A stretch of DNA of 64,000 nt from Bacteroides fragilis NCTC 9343 (lineage in GTDB: Bacteria; Bacteroidota; Bacteroidia; Bacteroidales; Bacteroidaceae): positions 4,960,001 to 5,024,000 of the forward strand of contig NC_003228.3 in the NCBI RefSeq assembly GCF_000025985.1. The letters are read 5' to 3'. Made by a program: the position numbers and the translations under genes. Positions 60,633 through 64,000 of the stretch are shown in pieces. The notes under the pieces are model-generated. The model made no database searches. It saw only the letters and a program-made list of their open reading frames with translations, and was not told where the DNA came from. Numbering within the stretch: the first letter of the stretch is position 1; each line of letters opens with the position of its first letter.

Positions 60633-61286
60633 TTATTCTTTCTCGCCAAAAGCAAGATCACCCGCATCACCCAATCCGGGAACAATATAAGAGTGTTCAT
60701 TTATCTCAGGATCGATAGCTGCACACCAGATTGTAGTTTTATCCTCCGGCAGAATACTGGCTATATGATCGACAGCCCTTTGGCTGGCAATAATCGAAGC
60801 AACATGAATTTCAGACGGATGTCCCTTCGTCAACATGGCCTGATAACTCAGTTCCATACTTCCGCCGGTGGCAAGCATCGGATCTGTAATGATAAGAGTT
60901 TTCCCGTCGATACGCGGTGAAGCGATGTATTCAATATGTATGTCGAATTTCAACGTATCCTTGTACTTACGATAAGCAGAAACAAAAGCGTTCTCGGCAT
61001 AATCGAAATAGCTCAGGAATCCTTGGTGGAAAGGTAACCCGGCACGAAGAATCGTACTAATAACCAATGGATTGTCCGGTGTTCTGACAGGTGCTATCCC
61101 CAATGGAGTTTGTATCTCCTTCACCGAATAAGCAAACGTCTTGCTCATTTCATAAGCCATTACCTCGCCGATACGTTCAATGTTGCGACGAAAACGCAAA
61201 CGGTCGTTCTGAACCTCAACGTTCCTTATCTCTGATACATACTGATTCAATATTGAGTCTGTCTCACTTAAATTAATAATCTTCAT
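60633..61286 (-). CDS. upp: Uracil phosphoribosyltransferase
   Basis: The 217-residue protein salvages uracil, forming UMP from PRPP. The PRPP-binding loop LIITDPMLATGGSM is at 131-144 and the uracil-binding end YIVPGLGDAGDLAFGE is near the C-terminus. RAGLPFHQGF at 81-90 is the usual flexible hood segment. The start at MKIINLSETD is natural. A near-consensus box TTACTTTG lies about 40 bp upstream on the minus strand. Read divergently from pckA, which starts 264 bp away. Confidence 0.95.
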   Translation of the reverse strand: MKIINLSETDSILNQYVSEIRNVEVQNDRLRFRRNIERIGEVMAYEMSKTFAYSVKEIQTPLGIAPVRTPDNPLVISTILRAGLPFHQGFLSYFDYAENAFVSAYRKYKDTLKFDIHIEYIASPRIDGKTLIITDPMLATGGSMELSYQAMLTKGHPSEIHVASIIASQRAVDHIASILPEDKTTIWCAAIDPEINEHSYIVPGLGDAGDLAFGEKE

Positions 61287-61447
61287 CTTTTCAACTGCGT
61301 TTTAATATTCAGGTTTTATACGGTGCAAAGTAAGTGATAATCTTTCAATTTGCAACGTTCAGTTTGCAGATATTGTTACGTAAACATAAAACGGTTTCTA
61401 TTAAAGAAAAATTTCTCTAATATATTCTTTGTTTCCAAAGAAAGCAT

Positions 61448-61455
61448 TACTTTTG
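61448..61455 (+). promoter_or_regulatory. Candidate -7 box for pckA
   Basis: TACTTTTG at 61448-61455 matches TAnnTTTG. A TTTG at 61428-61431 is 16 bp upstream, somewhat short for -33. The leader is about 90 nt. Confidence 0.5.
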
Positions 61456-61550
61456 TAGTCGATTTACAAGGGGATGTTTAAAAACATTCCATTCGGAACG
61501 CCAGAAAGAGATAATAAACAATATACCAATTTTAATTAATTCAAAAGAAA

Positions 61551-63158
61551 ATGGCAAATTTAGATTTAAGCAAGTACGGTATTACAGGTGTAACTGAAAT
61601 CCTGCACAACCCGTCTTACGATGTTTTGTTCGCTGAAGAAACAAAACCAGGTCTGGAAGGCTTTGAAAAAGGTCAAGTAACAGAATTGGGTGCTGTAAAC
61701 GTAATGACTGGCGTTTACACAGGCCGTTCTCCTAAAGATAAATTCTTCGTTAAGAATGAAGCTTCTGAAAATTCAGTATGGTGGACTTCTGAAGAATACA
61801 AGAACGACAACAAACCTTGTTCAGAAGAAGCTTGGGCTGACCTGAAAGCTAAAGCCGTTAAAGAACTTTCTAACAAACGCCTGTTCGTTGTTGATACTTT
61901 CTGTGGTGCTAACGAAGGTACTCGCATGAAAGTACGTTTCATCATGGAAGTAGCTTGGCAGGCACACTTCGTAACTAACATGTTCATCCGCCCGACAGCT
62001 GAAGAACTTGCTAACTACGGAGAACCTGATTTCGTATGCTTCAACGCTTCTAAAGCAAAAGTTGATAACTACAAAGAACTGGGTCTGAACTCAGAAACTG
62101 CTACAGTTTTCAACCTGAAGACTAAAGAACAAGTTATCCTGAATACTTGGTACGGTGGTGAAATGAAGAAAGGTATGTTCTCAATCATGAACTACATGAA
62201 CCCGCTTCGTGGTATCGCTTCTATGCACTGCTCTGCTAACACAGATATGGAAGGAACTAGCTCTGCTATCTTCTTCGGTTTGTCTGGTACAGGTAAGACT
62301 ACTTTGTCTACTGACCCGAAACGTAAATTGATCGGTGACGACGAACACGGATGGGACAACGAAGGTGTATTCAACTACGAAGGTGGTTGCTACGCTAAGG
62401 TTATCAACCTGGATAAAGAAAGCGAACCGGATATCTTCAACGCTATCAAACGTGACGCTCTGTTGGAGAACGTAACAGTAGCTGCTGATGGCAAAATCAA
62501 TTTCGCTGACAAATCAGTAACAGAAAACACTCGTGTTTCTTATCCTATCTACCACATCGAAAACATCGTTAAACCGGTGTCTAAAGGTCCTCACGCTAAA
62601 CAAGTTATCTTCTTGTCAGCTGATGCCTTCGGTGTATTGCCTCCGGTATCTATCTTGAACCCGGAACAAGCTCAGTACTACTTCCTGTCTGGATTTACAG
62701 CTAAATTGGCTGGTACAGAACGTGGTATCACTGAACCGACTCCGACATTCTCTGCTTGCTTCGGTGCTGCATTCTTATCATTGCACCCAACTAAATATGC
62801 AGAAGAATTGGTTAAGAAGATGGAAATGACCGGTGCTAAAGCATACTTGGTTAACACTGGATGGAACGGAAGCGGTAAACGTATTTCTATCAAAGATACT
62901 CGTGGTATCATCGACGCTATCCTTGACGGTTCTATCGACAAAGCTCCTACTAAGGTTATTCCTTTCTTCGACTTTGTTGTTCCTACAGAACTTCCGGGTG
63001 TTGATCCGAAGATCCTTGATCCTCGTGATACTTACGCTGATCCTGCACAGTGGAATGAAAAAGCAAAAGACCTTGCCGGTCGCTTTATCAAGAACTTCGC
63101 TAAGTTCACTGGAAACGAAGCTGGTAAGAAGTTGGTTGCTGCTGGTCCGAAACTCTAA
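61551..63158 (+). CDS. pckA: Phosphoenolpyruvate carboxykinase (ATP)
   Basis: The 535-residue enzyme interconverts oxaloacetate and phosphoenolpyruvate with ATP/ADP. In Bacteroides it is central to CO2 fixation in the succinate pathway. Substrate Arg59 (TGRSPKDKF), the kinase P-loop GLSGTGKTT at 243-251 and the metal-binding [19 protein letters not shown] (261-279) are all intact. Codon use is strongly biased toward GCT, GGT and AAC-type codons, as for abundant proteins. It is monocistronic with a strong terminator. Confidence 0.97.
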   Translation: MANLDLSKYGITGVTEILHNPSYDVLFAEETKPGLEGFEKGQVTELGAVNVMTGVYTGRSPKDKFFVKNEASENSVWWTSEEYKNDNKPCSEEAWADLKAKAVKELSNKRLFVVDTFCGANEGTRMKVRFIMEVAWQAHFVTNMFIRPTAEELANYGEPDFVCFNASKAKVDNYKELGLNSETATVFNLKTKEQVILNTWYGGEMKKGMFSIMNYMNPLRGIASMHCSANTDMEGTSSAIFFGLSGTGKTTLSTDPKRKLIGDDEHGWDNEGVFNYEGGCYAKVINLDKESEPDIFNAIKRDALLENVTVAADGKINFADKSVTENTRVSYPIYHIENIVKPVSKGPHAKQVIFLSADAFGVLPPVSILNPEQAQYYFLSGFTAKLAGTERGITEPTPTFSACFGAAFLSLHPTKYAEELVKKMEMTGAKAYLVNTGWNGSGKRISIKDTRGIIDAILDGSIDKAPTKVIPFFDFVVPTELPGVDPKILDPRDTYADPAQWNEKAKDLAGRFIKNFAKFTGNEAGKKLVAAGPKL

Positions 63159-63187
63159 TCAGACAAAGTTAACAACTTTAAATAATC

Positions 63188-63225
63188 GAAAGGCGACTCT
63201 GCAAAGGGTCGCCTTTCTTTTTTTG
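63188..63225 (+). terminator. Terminator after pckA
   Basis: GAAAGGCGAC (63188-63197) and GTCGCCTTTC (63208-63217) pair around a 10-nt loop, followed by TTTTTTT. Confidence 0.92.
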
Positions 63226-64000
63226 TCCTGTACCGCACAAGAACCTACCGACTAAAAAATCTCTTCTCAATTAACATTGTTAATGCCGCTTGCATATCAC
63301 TTTCTTCCTATATGCAAACAACAAGTCTTTTGCGCCTAAAAGATTTGTTATCTGTCATCAAAACACTTATTTTAAGACCATGTTAAAACAAGTATTTCAA
63401 CAACCCAATGTACATTCTTCATCTTGCTGATTTTCAATATGACAGATAGAAAAGAGCCCTATTCCTGAAAGATATCATCCATTTGCTCTTCAAAGACATA
63501 ATTATCATTCTGATAAGTACCTCTCGCTTCGAGATCAAAAGAAAATATCAACCGAACGATATAATTCCCCGGTACGGAGACGAAATAAATCATACAAAGA
63601 ATGAAATTTGCGTAAAGAATGGAATTATTTAATTTCCCAGAATACAATCAGCCCATTGGCAAAATCAACAACCTGATAAACGATATAATAAAAGTAGTGA
63701 TAAACATTTCAACGGAAAAGTCGGCTAAGTTCTAACTGGACTTATTCTTTGTCCTATATATTGTTTGTTCTAAATCAGTTTTCTCAAAATTCCATCTACT
63801 ACCGATGGAATACAGATTCGCCTCTAAATCCTTATATGGGACAAAAATAAAACGAATTTTAATAAGAAGCAAGAGATATTAATAAAATATTAAAAAATAT
63901 AGGTTCACATTTACTATTTTATTTTTGATATATAGAGTGTCCCTTGTAAAAAAATGAAAGAATAAATCTTTTTGGGTAGAAACTTTGAATTGATTATTCG
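63226..64000. other. 0.8-kb terminal region without a convincing gene
   Basis: AT-rich sequence. A 62-codon minus frame (63459-63647) and a 38-codon plus frame (63619-63735) overlap each other and neither resembles a known family. An 8-bp hairpin, ATTCCATC (63789-63796) and GATGGAAT (63804-63811), is present. TATTTTTG at 63920-63927 may be the -7 box of a rightward gene that starts beyond the window. Confidence 0.45.

Noticed and set aside
1..64000. CRISPR arrays, insertion sequences and rRNA genes
   Set aside because: No regularly spaced direct repeats, transposase genes or rRNA-like sequence were found on reading the window.

Overview
The window is a stretch of chromosome from a Bacteroides-type bacterium (Bacteroidota). 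This rests on abundant short lipoprotein signal peptides, paired Mfa1/FimA and Mfa2/FimB fimbrial genes, a single-chain SecDF, DUF3575/DUF4221/LruC families, a tyrosine recombinase of the Bacteroides invertase type, and promoters of the Bacteroides sigma form (TTTG, about 19-22 bp, TAnnTTTG) with few Shine-Dalgarno sequences. Species cannot be fixed from sequence alone.

Layout. (1) 1-5.6 kb: a peptide natural-product (RiPP) locus with a radical SAM maturase cut by the window edge, a 78-residue double-glycine leader precursor, a family-4 glycosyltransferase, a divergently transcribed family-8 glycosyltransferase carrying a partial LanC-like tail, and one beta-propeller lipoprotein. The divergent intergenic region has two TACCGAACGT direct repeats 22 bp apart, the geometry of a LytTR-regulator site. 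(2) 5.6-19.3 kb: a leftward array of 6-bladed beta-propeller lipoproteins (one frameshifted, one tandem pair with near-identical ends, one fused to a TonB-like C-terminal domain), a DUF4221 lipoprotein and a stand-alone LytTR DNA-binding protein with a consensus promoter. (3) 19.5-37.7 kb: mainly housekeeping: NUDIX hydrolase, a large TPR protein with an outer-membrane barrel, topA, a LruC lipoprotein, argS, HU, two overlapping rhomboid genes with an endonuclease/phosphatase-fold gene, and secDF. (4) 37.9-50.8 kb: a second HU gene, then a six-gene leftward fimbrial operon (DUF3575, large lipoprotein, Mfa1/FimA-like shaft, Mfa2/FimB-like anchor, two large repeat-bearing accessory or tip proteins), with hairpins between cistrons. 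(5) 50.9-53.5 kb: an AraC regulator enclosed by perfect 23-bp inverted repeats, with a tyrosine recombinase alongside. (6) 53.9-63.2 kb: tRNA-Arg(CCT), korAB, an unknown membrane protein, a glycerophosphodiesterase lipoprotein, upp and pckA. The last 0.8 kb has no convincing gene.

Most notable: the 50,930-52,208 segment looks like a complete DNA-inversion switch. Each inverted repeat is built like a tyrosine-recombinase core site (7-bp dyad arms around a 7-bp spacer). The segment contains the AraC gene and consensus -7 elements facing both ways, while the fixed leader of the fimbrial operon has none. Inversion would place recombinase, AraC gene and fimbrial operon in one direction. The inference is that fimbrial expression is phase-variable, with the regulator gene itself carried on the flipping segment. 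Second in interest is the RiPP/propeller region, where a LytTR protein and LytTR-like boxes suggest a quorum- or signal-type control circuit.
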